Origin: Gloeophyllum trabeum ATCC 11539
Lineage: Eukaryota > Basidiomycota > Agaricomycetes > Gloeophyllales > Gloeophyllaceae
DNA: 64,000 nt
Assembly (NCBI RefSeq): GCF_000344685.1
Contig: NW_006920419.1
Span: 202,188-266,187 of the forward strand
Direction: 5' to 3'
Positions 1 through 11,929 of the stretch are shown piece after piece. The notes under the pieces were generated by a model. The model saw only the letters and a program-made list of their open reading frames with translations. It was not told the DNA's origin and searched no databases. The position numbers and the translations under genes are program-made. Within the stretch, counting starts at the first letter, position 1. Each line of letters starts with the position of its first letter.

Positions 1-1463
1 GAAACAGCTTGGGATCCCGTTGGTCCTGGACCTACCGGGCGTGGGGGAGAATGTGCAGGAGCACTGCTTTATCGGGACGACATGGGGTGCGTCCCGGAAT
101 CGTATGAGCCTGTCTTACTTTGTTCAACTTATGCTTCTTTTTCTCCAGAGCTGCGCGACGACGTGTCCTTTGAGACGCTCGACGTCCTCCGGGACCCCAA
201 GATCGCAGCCGAGCACCTTGAGTTGCAGTACGTCGTCCACACGCACTGGTCTGTCTCATGAACGCCCTGATCCGCATCTCCGCACAGCAAAGCCGCGCAG
301 GGCCTGTTCACGATGGGCATGGTCGGCTTCTGCTTCGTGCCGCTTCAGATGCTGTCCAAGCGCGCTGAGGAGATCCACAAGAAGGCGCGGGAGAAGATCC
401 TGAAGAACGAGGACAAGTATCCGCTCGGGCTACTCGCGCAGTACCGGATCCAGCTCGAGCGCCTCGAGAGGCAGTCACCCGGGTGCGAGATGATCCACTT
501 CCCTGGGTTCTTATCGAGGCCGAGTGAGTTGAAGTTCATTCACGTTTCGCATGGGCGAGAGAGGAGAGGCTAATTTGATGTGTAGACCCTCCGAAGGAGG
601 GGAAGAAATATATCACGATGCTGTCGTTGATGAATCACTTCTTCTCAAGAGGGACGATTGTGAGTACTCGCTTTGACTTGGTTACAAGGAGTTGGAATTC
701 ACGCGTGAGCTCCATAGCACTCGAAGTCAAGGGATCCCGCCGAGGACCCAGAATTTGACCCCCACTACTTCGAGGAAGACATCGGTGAGTAGTAGCAGAG
801 CGATCGCAGGACCCTTCAACTAAGGACATTTAGATCTCGAGACCTTCATCGAAGCGGTCAAGTTCGCCAGGGATCTGCCCAAGACGGAGCCGTTCAAGAG
901 CTTGGTCGGTGAGTATCAGCCGTAACTCAAATCTCGACCCTATTCACAGGCCTCGGCAGTCCAGGAAGTGAATCCCGGACCCGAAGTGCAGACTGACAAG
1001 CAGATTGGGGACTGGATCAAGGCGAACATGTCGACGACATACCGTGGGTTTCCTTCGCGCCCTGTAATCTGATAAAGAGAGCTGATTCCTCAGCGTGATT
1101 ATCAGATACCGCGGGCGCATGCTCGATGCTGCCGAAGGTCCACGGAGGCGTCGTGGACCCCAAGCTGAAGGTGCGTTCTCTATATAACAGCGGAGGGATG
1201 TGAGGGTCTGAAGATACTCTGCAGGTATACGGCACCAGTAATATACGGGTGGCCGATATCTCCGTCATACCCTTGCACTTCGCGTCGCATACCCAGGGTA
1301 AGTCCGTAGGGAGAACATGCGGGGTGGTCGCTGACTTGGCAGGTGATGTCCGTAGCCACCGTCTACGCCATTGGAGAGCAAGGTATGACGCTCAGCTTCG
1401 GTCCACGGAGATGTTGGCTCAATGATCCTTCTAGCCGCCGACATCATCAAGGGCCGTGCATAA
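1..1463 (+). CDS. GMC-family FAD-dependent oxidoreductase, 3' part
   Basis: C-terminal two thirds of a glucose-methanol-choline oxidoreductase (aryl-alcohol/alcohol oxidase type), an FAD enzyme that oxidises alcohols to aldehydes and makes H2O2. The 5' end lies outside the window. It opens in frame with the family signature LVLDLPGVGENVQEH, continues through the substrate domain (DPHYFEEDIDLETFIEAVKF), and ends with HTAGACSMLP followed by VYGTSNIRVADISVIP and SHTQATVYAIGEQAADI. The His of SHTQ is at the expected position of the second catalytic His/Asn. About seven to nine short introns are needed; the CAT codon before TAGACSML is split by an intron at about 1046-1111. The stop is at 1461-1463. 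Substrate cannot be told; secretion cannot be judged because the N-terminus is missing. No disabling change was seen. Confidence 0.9.
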
Positions 1464-2130
1464 GGTCGTCTGCGACTTGCACACGCTGCGGAACATGAAT
1501 ACTCGTGGGTGGATGGCTGCGAGGATTTGGTTTTTATGTCAGGAATAGAACTCATGATATATCTTCATCTTTGGATTTCTCTGCTTAGATTTCACGATAT
1601 ACCTTACGAAGCTCAATGACAGGAAATGTTCGAGAAGTACAGCCAGTGCTGGGAATGCACAGCCCGTCTGCACGAGTCTAAAATGAGGCATGAGGTGTGG
1701 CAACTAAACCACCTTCTTTCATTTACGAGCTATGTAGAGCATACGAAGGAGTTCCATTCCTTCAGTCATCAGGAAAGTCAGTCGATATTCCGATGAGCAT
1801 TCTGGTAAATAGAGAGGTGCGAGAGGCGTCCATTCCGAGTCCAGGCCGAGGGAAAGTATGATTACCAAAAGCGGCAATCAAGCCGAAGCTATGTATTCCC
1901 CTGTATTCCCCTCCTGCCAAAGGTCCCGGAGATATCTTTGGGCACCATGCAACGCGTCTATTTCATCGCCTTCTCCGTCGTCGTCGTCGACGTCGACGCC
2001 CACCCGACGAGCTCGAGTCGATAGGCGGCACCCCCACAGGAGCTGATCCGAGGACGCCGACCAGCCAAGTTTCAGTAGGACAATTAGCACTTCGGGCGCC
2101 CCTTCACAGTTACATAACATCGCGAATATC
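1464..2130. other. Intergenic spacer
   Basis: 667 bp between the GMC gene stop and the next start codon. It must hold the 3' UTR of the first gene and the promoter of the second. I see no coding signal, repeat or RNA gene. A short run of gtcgtcgtcgacgtcgac at about 1976-1996 is simple sequence. Confidence 0.6.
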
Positions 2131-5100
2131 ATGATGCATCTGTCACCTCGTTCCCGGCCACCACCACCTGCACAGACTGCTTCGAGTTCTACAGCCGTGG
2201 GCGACGCGGACGACGAGAAACGCCTGCTCATGGAACCGTTCAGCAGCGAGGATTGGAGGGGCGCCGACGAGAGGCAGGCGTTGAGGCCGGAGCCCGTGCT
2301 GCCGCAGGGCGCCATGCGACCGAGGAGCAGTCACAGCGGGACGGTGCCGACGCTCAGTTATACCCCAGTTAGACCTGCGTCGCCGTCTTCTGAGCCGTCG
2401 CATACCCCGGAGCCGGACAAGGTGCAGTTTGCGACGTACCCGCCCGATGAGAAGGCGAAACCTTGGGACGCGGAGCCATCCGGTACGTCCAGGTGGTGTC
2501 CGTCATGCAGTGAAACACCGCTGACTCCTGTCCAGCGTCGAGGAACGGCAAGGGCAAGGGCAAGAAAGACATCGCCTGGTTACCCGTGCCTCTGCGGACA
2601 TGGTTCTGGGTGAGCTTTGTGGTCGACCTGGTGGCGATAGCAATCGCCCTCGAAGTAGTTCTCTACTTCACGGACAAGAATAACGGTACGTCTTACTTTT
2701 TCCAGCACGTTGCAAGTCGATGCGGCGTTTCGAAACCCGCACTATGTGAACGAAAACGGTAGCGCCGCCAGTCGAGCACCAGATCTGCACCATTTAGGCG
2801 AAGGGTCACATTAGGTGGCCTTTCGGAGGGGTTTGGCACCGCATATTTGTATTCTGGCCTGTTGTTGGCTGGAGAGAGCGATGTTCTGGCGGTGCCGTCC
2901 GCGGCGCCTACCAATATGGTTCGCATATCGAAGGTCTCTATTCCGCATCGACTTGTAACAATATCATTGCAGGAGGTACAGAGATTCACGTTATTATGCT
3001 TCAGGATGGCCGGTGCGCGGCGCCTTCTCGTCCCAAGCAGGCTTCATGCACTATGTATATGTAAGTTACACTTCGCATAGCGGTTATATGCAGCGTATCA
3101 ACAGACCCGTGATCCGTAGACTCTCCCTCCAGTCGCTGTTGCAATGATCCTCGTCGCGATGTGGGCTTGGGCAGACGTCGAAATCAAGAAAATGCAGGTA
3201 GGTGAAGTCTGACACCAGATGTAACAGCCAGACCTCATTAACTTGCTATCGTAGCCTTACGTCGACCTTGTACACGGTGACGCGCCTGCACATCGGAGTG
3301 TGTTGTTAGATTACACCAGGACCAAGTAAGTCTCGCTATTCACCATTTCACTGGTTCCAACCAACGCGGTGTTTCACAGCAACTTCATCGTGTGGCTGCG
3401 TGCTGCCGCGAATAAGCACTACATCGTAGCGCTAGCGACGTTGATGGTTATCCTGTCGCTAGCGCTACAGCCCCTAGCCGCTGCTCTCCTCACCGTCCGG
3501 GATACGTGGCTCTCAAAGCCAGGTACGTCTCAGCAATGCAATCCAGCGGTGGGATTCTCGTGATTCATTGTGCTCTGTATAGATCAAATCCTGAATAATA
3601 CCGCGGTGCTTGCCCTGAACCAGGACGACCAGTTCTGGGACGTGACTTGTATGTATACAGTAATAGTCTGCAATGTTTTCGGGCAGGGCGCTGAGATTTG
3701 TCGCACGTAGCATTCTTGACTGCAGCGGGCTACTCGTCGGCTTCGGTTTTGTACAGCCTCGGCGACCCGCACTTCGTCCACAATGGCTACACGGTCGCGC
3801 CGTTCCAGGTGTGTACGGGCATTGTTCCCTGGCAACTGCAACCTCATTGCCCTCCGTACAGTTGCCGACCTACCTGGCGACCAACGGGACCGTGTACACG
3901 AATACTACGGCTGTCCTGAGTGACCCCGGATGCCAGCCTGCTCAATCGGTACGCAGATACGATGGGTCTCTTCAGGTTAGCGGCTCATTCGTATATGACT
4001 GTAGATACAAATGACACACAACACGAACAACGACACGTGGACTATCAGCGCCGACTACCCGGGCTGCCCGTACACTTGGGATGTCTCGCGGGTGGCAGAG
4101 AACCTGTTCGGTGAGCTCTCCAGCATCTCATCGGCATTCCCAGCTTGACATCTTCCCTCTAATCAGGTGTCGCGCCATGTAACGTCCCAGGCGACACCAC
4201 TCCAGACTTCCTGCGGCCCGTGCTCTTCTGGTACTTCACCTATGTGCCCAGCGCGATGTCGTCCATCACGTTCTGCAAGCCGACCATTTCACTGTACAAC
4301 GTGGCCGTCACTGTGGACCTCGCGTCGGGGAACCTCACCTCCGTCACGCAACTGTCCCCACTGAAGGTGGGCCAGGGGAACTTTACCGCGTACGCGGGGA
4401 ATATCACGGGGTCGCCGCTGAACGGTGCCGCGTACAATGGGATCGCGTATAACCTGAGCAACCCGGACCCGTTCACGATGGCGCGGGTGAACGCGACGCA
4501 GCTGACGCTGCCGGCGGCGGTGTTCCAGAGCGCGACGACGAGCGCGCAGGGCCTGACGGGGGTGTTTACGAACAACGGGTTTGTGGGACTCACGAATTCG
4601 GTTTATGTGCGTCCGAGTCCGGTGGGTAAATGTGCTAATGCTGAAGTGTGTTTGTTCGCAGAGGACGTACTTGGCGCTGGTGGCGAAGACGGTGTATTTC
4701 GTGCCGAACAGCGAGCCGATCACGCTGCAGGTGAAGACGGTGGAGAAGCGGCTTTGGCTGAGCAGCGTCGCGGTGCATCTGCTGACGACGGCGTTGCTCC
4801 TGCTGGCGTTCTTTGGGACGATTGTGCAGCTGTTGCACCGGGGTGATCGGGCGAACCTCCGACTTGCCCACGAGCCTGGTGAGTTCTTATAAACATTTGC
4901 AGTACATCTACTAATCTACTCCAGGCACCATCGCGTCCGCTGTGGTGGTCGGCGCGCAGACGAACATGGGGGAGTTGCTGTCGGGGCGGCAGCGGAAGGA
5001 GGAGATCATCCAGGCGCTGCGGGACAAGCGGTTCCGGATCAACCCGCGGACGATGAAGATCGTGATGGAGGGCGAGGAGGGCTACGAGGAGGCGGCGAGC

Positions 5101-5211
5101 CCGGGGCCGCGCAGGTCAGTGTTTGCGGCGGGGCTGCTGGACCTGATGAGCCCGCACCCGGCGAGCAGGCGGTTCTCGAGGCCACCGCCGATGCCGCAGA
5201 CGCCGCCGTAG
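2131..5211 (+). CDS. DUF3433-type multi-spanning membrane protein
   Basis: Large fungal integral membrane protein of unknown function. The first exon codes a Pro/Ser-rich cytosolic-type N-terminus. Hydrophobic segments follow: one around WFWVSFVVDLVAIAIALEV, one around VAVAMILVAMWAWADVE, one in HYIVALATLMVILSLALQPL, and one near the C-terminus in LLTTALLLLAFFGTIVQLL. Between segments 2 and 3 is the block KKMQPYVDLVHGDAPAHRS...LLDYTRTN, which is the diagnostic DUF3433 motif. The large loop between segments 3 and 4 has many N-x-S/T sites (NLT, NFT, NIT, NAT), so it is probably extracellular and glycosylated. There are about ten short introns. The stretch 2685-3002 is either one unusually long intron or holds an extra exon; GWPVRGAFSSQAGFMHYVY downstream is the better continuation. 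Stop at 5209-5211. Confidence 0.8.
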
Positions 5212-5470
5212 GACGGTGTGTGTCCCTGTGCGTGTCGTTTCTTGATGTACGTGTTTGTGATGATCATTTGTTCGTCAGTTGGTGTTTTGTTGGACTTTGT
5301 CATGATGGTTGTAGCCTACTTTTCCATGAACTCAAAGGTCCTAATATACACGGACTTTATGTTAATATTGTCGGGGTAATATCGAGCGCTGAGCTGCAAG
5401 GTTTTAGGCGTTCCGCCGGAAGGGGATTGCGCGCTAAAATTGGACAGGATGTGCCATTCCATCATCGTAC

Positions 5471-5497
5471 TATCATTTGGGTAGTTTTGCAAAACTC
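5471..5497 (+). repeat. Left terminal inverted repeat of the 602-bp element
   Basis: Starts CTATCATTTGGGTAGTTT and is matched in reverse complement at 6046-6072. TA precedes it. Confidence 0.75.
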
Positions 5498-6045
5498 TCT
5501 GTAAATCGACGTGTTGCGGCCAATTCGCTAGCTCTTGCGCCAAAACGTTTTTATGGCATCGTGTAGCACCCTTTTATGTACCCAACTGTGATTTTTTTGT
5601 ATTTTAATTCATGGTGTAGAGGATGCTGGACAGATGCCGGGGTGTGCAGGGGGTTTTGCAAAAGTTTGTCACGCGTGACATCCCCGCGAGATTCATCACG
5701 TTTTTGTCACGATCCGCCTCTCGGCGTTTTGCAAAACAGGTTTGCTATAGCTACATCCTCTATCTCTCCACAATCGGGCTGCTTAGGTAGCTCAATGTAT
5801 GGTACACCAGTATAGTCCAAACAAAATCCCGGCAAAAAATCATGGAATGGGTACCAGATCTAGGTTTCACACGGTCTGTAGGCAGTTGCAAACACCCTCC
5901 TCTTCCTCCCTCTCCATGACCACTCGATATTTCCCTAAACCAACTTCACAGAGGGTATCTACTAGTCTATATCTACATGCCTAAGAAGTCTCTGAATTTT
6001 TTTATTTGGTATAGAGCTCTCTCTAGGGGCTGCGGTAGTTTTGCA

Positions 6046-6072
6046 AATTTTGCAAAACTACCCAAATGATAG
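6046..6072 (-). repeat. Right terminal inverted repeat of the 602-bp element
   Basis: Reverse complement of the left repeat, ending AAATGATAG and followed by TA at 6073-6074. Confidence 0.75.
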
Positions 6073-6240
6073 TATGCCAAGAATAGAGCGGAATGAGAAG
6101 TGCTCGGCAGAATGAAGTGCAACGCTGAGAACATATGTCGGAAAACGTCGCAACGCCTTTCTCTTCTCACCACTACTTTCTTGTCTCTTGTCTGTTGTCT
6201 GTCGGTTGTTTTCTTGCAAATCCCAGAATAAAATAAAACG

Positions 6241-7771
6241 ATGTTCAGCCTGCCCACCGCCGTCTCTCTTTTGTTTCTTGCACTGGCCGAGGCTGCGCGT
6301 GCATCGCCATGCCTCGCGTTCGACGCCAACTTCAACCTGCACGTCTTTGGCCTTGACGGTAAAGACTGGAATGCGGGTACTCAGGACCAGTGGACGTCGG
6401 GTACGCCTTGTTCCTGCTCACTACTTACGCCGGTGGAACTGACTCCTGAATCCAGGTAGTGCGACGGACATAACTACCTCTGGCCGACCGTAGGTATTTT
6501 GCGACGTGCGCAGCAGACTAGTCCTAACTGAGTTGCAGACCCTTTGATGGTTCGAATACGACGTGCTACCTCGCTCAGGTATGCATCTGGCAGAATGTTG
6601 CGTCGAGGATTGGTCTGACAGCAAGTTTAGTTTTACAATGCCATCTACGTCATGAACGGCGATAAATCACAGCCTTCTGCTGTCCACATCTACGATGCGG
6701 GGGCAAAGTCATGGTCAACTCAGTCCGTCACCACAGGCGGTTTTGACCCGTCCAACTTCGTCACCATTCTCGACCATGATACGAACGTCTTCTGTGAGTT
6801 TGAACAAGTTAAGCCCTGTAGGAACTGTCGTGCTAACCAATACCATATAGACGCGCTTTCCAAGGGCGAGTTATACTTCTTGGACATGGGTGCCCTCACA
6901 ACGGCGAACAGCTCTGCCCTCACCTGGAATGACGTCGGAAAGCCCTCGTTCTCTACAGATAACTACCAGCCCGTCATGGCCATCGCGCAGAACCACGTAC
7001 ACTTCCTCGATGTGCCAAATGTCCCTGCTGGAAGTGCCCAGATTTTTGTGATTCACTGTTTGTGTTTTTTCTTCCTTACCCACTTCAAGTTCGGAGTAGC
7101 TGACTATCCTCGCCTCTAGTCTCATACTTCCAGCCCGAGGCGCAGTCGTACTCCGGCGACACATTCCCCGCGACACACGGCCAAGCGACTTCGTTCTTCC
7201 AGGAGTCTGGCGTGAGTATCTTTACCTGCACCTGAACACCATCCCCGGCTCACCCAGTCATCTCGCTAGGTGCAACAAGAATTCGCGTTCATCCCCGATG
7301 ACGGCTCGGCAACCTACGTCATCAACGTAGAGGTCCTTTTTCCTCCCATCTCTTCCTCTTCCTCCTGCTCACACCATCACCCAGACAAACTCCTCGACCG
7401 CCCTTGCAGGTCCCACCATCAAAGACTCCTCCGCGACCTACTTCGCCGGCATCTCCTCGCTCGTGCAGCTCGCTTCCGACGGTACCGTCTCGTACCTCCC
7501 GTACAAGCAGGGCGACGCGCAGACGAACAAGGCCGCGTCGTGGAACAAGGTCACCGCCATCGCCGCCGTCGCGCCCCCGTCGAACTCGAGCTCTAACAGC
7601 GTGTCGGGCTCTGGGAAGGCCGGCGCGAGCTCGACGGGTAGCAGCGGCGGGGCGAAGCCAAGCGGCAGCGCGGGCTCGGACCAGAGCAACGGCGGCGCCG
7701 TGGGGCGGCAGGTGAAGGCGGGCGCCGTGGGCGCGGCGCTGCTCGCCGTGCTCGGGTTTGCTCTGCTTTGA
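6241..7771 (+). CDS. Secreted, probably GPI-anchored protein of unknown function
   Basis: The start codon gives a clear signal peptide (MFSLPTAVSLLFLALAEAAR then ASPC). The mature part has short repeats of the kind ELYFLDMGAL, HVHFLDVPNV and TVSYLPYKQG, suggesting a beta-propeller or kelch-like fold, but no catalytic motif is recognisable. The last 70 residues are Ser/Gly-rich (SGSGKAGASSTGSSGG) and end in a hydrophobic tail (VGAALLAVLGFALL) directly before the stop, the normal layout for a GPI attachment signal. About seven introns; exon 2 rejoins as SGSATDITTSGRPPFDG. The MITE-like element ends 168 bp upstream, inside its likely promoter. Role in the cell wall or at the surface is inference. 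Confidence 0.75.
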
Positions 7772-8065
7772 TTCTAGACCACCGACATCTGACTGGGACT
7801 ATCAACCAACATTAACATCTACTGCATTTTCAACTAAGTACGCACGGACGTTACGACTATTAATCGCATTTGTATTTGCCTATTCCGTGCATTTTTCGGA
7901 TTTCCCCTCGCTTTCCGTACCCTCCTTCCCCTTACCTACTCGTTCATACATATGGAACACTTCCCTTAGTTAACCAAGGTGTCGGTAGGCTATACATATA
8001 ATATAGGCTACGGATGTCTAGACATAGCTATGAGAATGTAGTATACATGGTTGTGGAATTTCCAG
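7772..8065. other. Convergent 3' spacer
   Basis: Just under 300 bp between two convergent genes, AT-rich, with nothing else visible. Confidence 0.6.
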
Positions 8066-9903
8066 CTAGCAATGTTTGCGGTACGCTTGTTCGACCGCTT
8101 CCTCAAACTTGGGAGTATCACCAAGATGTATACCCTGCTTGCCGCCGGATGATATACCCCTTCATCGGACGTGAGGATGGTACAATTCTAACCGATTAGC
8201 TCCGAGGACGAGACTCACCTTGGGTGTCTCGACATACTCCAAGCCCTTCTCGTCGAGGTGTATCATCCAGTGCCTGTGCACTAACATCTCCAGCAGCGCC
8301 TGTAGCTTACCAATATCCAGCTCGCCCCTCACGTAGTTCGGCGACGGGCGGCTCGTGTTGAACAGGCCGCGCATGCGGCCCTCTTCCACCATGTTGAGCT
8401 GGAACCCGCAACCCTGAGGGCACGTCCAGATGAGGTCAGCGCCGATGCGGGCCCGCTCGAGACCCCAGGGTGGGTACGAGTCGAGGATGTCGGGGTCGGG
8501 CGAGGAGAGGGACGAGGCGGAGGCGCTGGAGCTTGGAGAGGAGGGCTGGGAGAAGTCAGAGTCGTAGATGTCGCCGTGGTTTGGGCGGGGTTTGCTGAGT
8601 CGGGGCCTGGCATTTGGCCTCACGAGGGGCAGGGCGGAGGGCTGCTATCGTCAGTGAACAAGCGGGTGGTGAGAAGGGAGAACCTACTGCGCTCCGTTTC
8701 GTTCGTCCGGAAGGCTCGGGTTGTATTTCTGGGCTTGAGCTATGCTGCCGGGGCGGATTCACTTCCATCTCAACTTCTTCCTCCTCGTCTTCCTGGTCCT
8801 CTTCGGCGTCACTGGCATAGTACCCAGCGGGTACGCCCCACTGCACTCCGTGCCTACTTGCCTTGACCCGCTGGAGCTTCGCGTCCTTGATAAACGCATT
8901 CCACACGTCCAGATCGATGATCCGCCGCTGCTTCTGCCGCGCGCGCTGCTCGTCGCGGATCCACTCAGCGTGCTCCGCAAACGCGGCGTACACCTCTGCG
9001 CGGTGGACCTGGCGCAGCAGGCGCGGGCGGCGGAGGAGGCCCTGCGCGGGGTCGATGAGGTCCTTGTCGCGCGCCTTGCAGAGGAGGCGCTGCGTCTTGG
9101 CGTGCTCGGGGTAGGCGCAGTGCTGGAAGTAGCCTTTGACGAAGAAGGTGATGTCGCGCTTCGCAGGGGGAACGGAGGGGTCTTGCAAGGCTATATGCGT
9201 CATGGTATTGAGCAGGCGGTAGCGGTCGAGGTAGAGTTCGCTTCGGGTGTAGGTCTCGATGTCCATGCTGAGGACTTCGTAGTGCCGGTTCCTAGATAAA
9301 AGAAAGCGTGAGCGACAGGCCTGAAGGGTGGGATATGCACCTTACCGGTCTCTCGTCGTCAACATGAGACCCATTGGGACAAGGTCAGCTAGTTAACATC
9401 AGAATAATCTCTTCCTAGAGCCTCCGGTTGTACCCACATGTAAGATAGCCAGCAGACATATTCTTGTAACCTTGTATCCACACTCGCACTTTGTCGCCTC
9501 TTGCGATCGGCGACTTGTAGATGAGACTCAATGACGGACATGGCGCAGTGCCCTTGTTCTTCTTGCCCCATTTGCGGCGGATGCTATCCTGGAGCTGCTT
9601 TTGCCCCTCGGCCGTGATCCACGAGAGGTTGCCGATTTCGAGGACGCCTCTGAAACGGACGGGGTCTGTCGGGCGGGACTCAATATTAAGCGGCTCCAAT
9701 TCAGTCAAACTTGATAGCCGGAGTGGTTTGTGGATTTTCGGTCAGAGGATGAGAGTGACATACCCTGTAGGTTTCCCTCGGCATTCGAGCATCAGGCCTT
9801 TCAAGCTCAAGATCCTGCTTGGGGTCGTCTTGCACGCATCTGTGAGAAACTGCTCGTCCATGTAGGGCCCAAAGGGCTCGGAGATGAGTTCGCGGATATC
9901 CAT
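8066..9903 (-). CDS. Conserved-looking protein of unknown function, acidic linker
   Basis: I do not recognise the family. The only ATG in the first exon is at 9903 (MDIRELISEPFGPYMDEQF). Exons then give a block with VRFRGVLEIGNLSWITAEG and KVRVWIQGYKN (possibly a small beta-barrel), a helical charged block (YLDRYRLLNTMTHIALQDP...RDITFFVKGYFQHCAYPEH), a strongly acidic stretch (DAEEDQEDEEEEVEMEV), a Ser-rich linker, and a C-terminal domain WTCPQGCGFQLN...GELDIGKLQALLEMLVHRHW. The last exon (to the stop at 8066-8068) rejoins as PKQGIHLGDTPKFEEAVEQAY. CPQGC could be half of a metal site. Acidic linker and C-terminal helical domain suggest a nuclear protein, but this is a guess. It is convergent with the GPI-protein gene. 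Confidence 0.6.
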
Positions 9904-10169
9904 TGGCAACGCAGGCGCAGATATGGGCTTCAATTCTGTTCGATTCTACAAGCAAAAGCTTGCGGTAAGAATAGCGGGCAATGATCCTACGCCAAATTAC
10001 AAGCAAGGCTAATCACGATCGGGTAAGCATAGTGTCGCAATGCTTGACGGTGCAGCATCACAACGCGTTTGCCGGTTAGAGGCTCACATCGAAGTCCCGA
10101 CCCATCAAGCAATGCTACAGTTCGCTCCTCCAACGTGACTAGCGGATGAAGCACGTATGTGCTTGCTTT

Positions 10170-10796
10170 CGAGCTTGGAGGCAACAAACGAGGCCAATAG
10201 TGTAGGGTAGAAGGCTCACTAAAATCAATCAGAACTGATTCCTGGCTGGGAGAAGAGGTAACAGGAAGGATATTAATATGCAAGCAGATGTATCGCGGCG
10301 CCTCAGGTCGGTATCGGTAGGCTAGTGCATATTTCCGATACAGCATAGGGAAGTCCCCCCTTAGCCCGCTTTTGGAAGTGAACCCTACCCAAACGAGTAG
10401 CTGGGGCGCCGCAGCAGTGGTAAACCACGTGCGTGGACCTTGCCGAATATACGGCAAGGAACTTCGTGCTGTTGACTCCCCGTTGTGCTCGCAGTACTAT
10501 AACCTAGTAGTTGTAATTTATCCTGTAGATAATGTACCAGGAGGAGCTACTGAGCTTTGGGACTCCCCATTGACAGTAGGAGACAGTCTGAAAAGCTACA
10601 GTTCTCTCAGCGTGATTTTTGATCCCAGTAAGGCTTCTACTGGGCCACATTTAGTGCCTCGACCCCCCCACTTTAAAGAAATTGTGTACACGAGGTTCTA
10701 TGCGCTCTTGCGCATTCAGCGCGTACGTTATAGGCAGTATAACCCTCGGTGTAGGGTAGAGGAACCGTTGAAGAGGTCGAGACTATATACGTGCCG
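10170..10796 (+). repeat. Direct repeat copy 1, left of the assembly gap
   Basis: About 627 bp that recur at 11304-11929 with, by eye, a single 1-nt length difference (gcaacaaacg here, gcacaaacg there). It ends exactly at the first N. This is what overlapping contig ends look like when they were not merged. Confidence 0.9.
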
Positions 10797-11303
10797 NNNN
10801 NNNNNNNNNNNNNNNNNNNNNNNNNNNNNNNNNNNNNNNNNNNNNNNNNNNNNNNNNNNNNNNNNNNNNNNNNNNNNNNNNNNNNNNNNNNNNNNNNNNN
10901 NNNNNNNNNNNNNNNNNNNNNNNNNNNNNNNNNNNNNNNNNNNNNNNNNNNNNNNNNNNNNNNNNNNNNNNNNNNNNNNNNNNNNNNNNNNNNNNNNNNN
11001 NNNNNNNNNNNNNNNNNNNNNNNNNNNNNNNNNNNNNNNNNNNNNNNNNNNNNNNNNNNNNNNNNNNNNNNNNNNNNNNNNNNNNNNNNNNNNNNNNNNN
11101 NNNNNNNNNNNNNNNNNNNNNNNNNNNNNNNNNNNNNNNNNNNNNNNNNNNNNNNNNNNNNNNNNNNNNNNNNNNNNNNNNNNNNNNNNNNNNNNNNNNN
11201 NNNNNNNNNNNNNNNNNNNNNNNNNNNNNNNNNNNNNNNNNNNNNNNNNNNNNNNNNNNNNNNNNNNNNNNNNNNNNNNNNNNNNNNNNNNNNNNNNNNN
11301 NNN
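10797..11303. other. Assembly gap (507 N)
   Basis: Run of N between the two copies of a near-identical repeat. Any protein frame crossing it is meaningless. Confidence 0.99.
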
Positions 11304-11929
11304 CGAGCTTGGAGGCACAAACGAGGCCAATAGTGTAGGGTAGAAGGCTCACTAAAATCAATCAGAACTGATTCCTGGCTGGGAGAAGAGGTAACAGGAA
11401 GGATATTAATATGCAAGCAGATGTATCGCGGCGCCTCAGGTCGGTATCGGTAGGCTAGTGCATATTTCCGATACAGCATAGGGAAGTCCCCCCTTAGCCC
11501 GCTTTTGGAAGTGAACCCTACCCAAACGAGTAGCTGGGGCGCCGCAGCAGTGGTAAACCACGTGCGTGGACCTTGCCGAATATACGGCAAGGAACTTCGT
11601 GCTGTTGACTCCCCGTTGTGCTCGCAGTACTATAACCTAGTAGTTGTAATTTATCCTGTAGATAATGTACCAGGAGGAGCTACTGAGCTTTGGGACTCCC
11701 CATTGACAGTAGGAGACAGTCTGAAAAGCTACAGTTCTCTCAGCGTGATTTTTGATCCCAGTAAGGCTTCTACTGGGCCACATTTAGTGCCTCGACCCCC
11801 CCACTTTAAAGAAATTGTGTACACGAGGTTCTATGCGCTCTTGCGCATTCAGCGCGTACGTTATAGGCAGTATAACCCTCGGTGTAGGGTAGAGGAACCG
11901 TTGAAGAGGTCGAGACTATATACGTGCCG
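11304..11929 (+). repeat. Direct repeat copy 2, right of the assembly gap
   Basis: Begins directly after the last N and matches 10170-10796 throughout. After 11929 the sequence is unique, so copy 2 is the one joined to the right flank and copy 1 the one joined to the left flank. Confidence 0.9.

Larger units (their letters stand above)
5471..6072. mobile_element. MITE-like non-autonomous element, 602 bp, TA target site
   Basis: The left end (from 5471, CTATCATTTGGGTAGTTTTG...) and the right end (to 6072) are reverse complements of each other over about 25 bp, running into TTTGCAAAA. Each end is bordered by TA (5469-5470 and 6073-6074), as for Tc1/mariner-type insertions that duplicate TA. 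The interior is AT-rich, has no long reading frame, and repeats the palindrome TTTTGCAAAA at about 5654 and 5725, next to a 12-bp palindrome GTCACGCGTGAC at 5668-5679. Size, ends and lack of coding capacity fit a miniature inverted-repeat element. The family was not identified. Confidence 0.75.
5212..6240. other. Intergenic spacer containing a MITE-like element
   Basis: About 1 kb without a gene. Positions 5471-6072 form an inverted-repeat element, listed separately. The remaining 168 bp before the next start codon is pyrimidine-rich (ttttcttgcaaatcccag), a plausible core promoter and 5' UTR for the gene at 6241. Confidence 0.7.

Noticed and set aside
10372..11343. Long frames spanning the assembly gap on both strands
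   Set aside because: They are open only because N cannot encode a stop. The real parts are repeated on either side of the gap and have no recognisable content.
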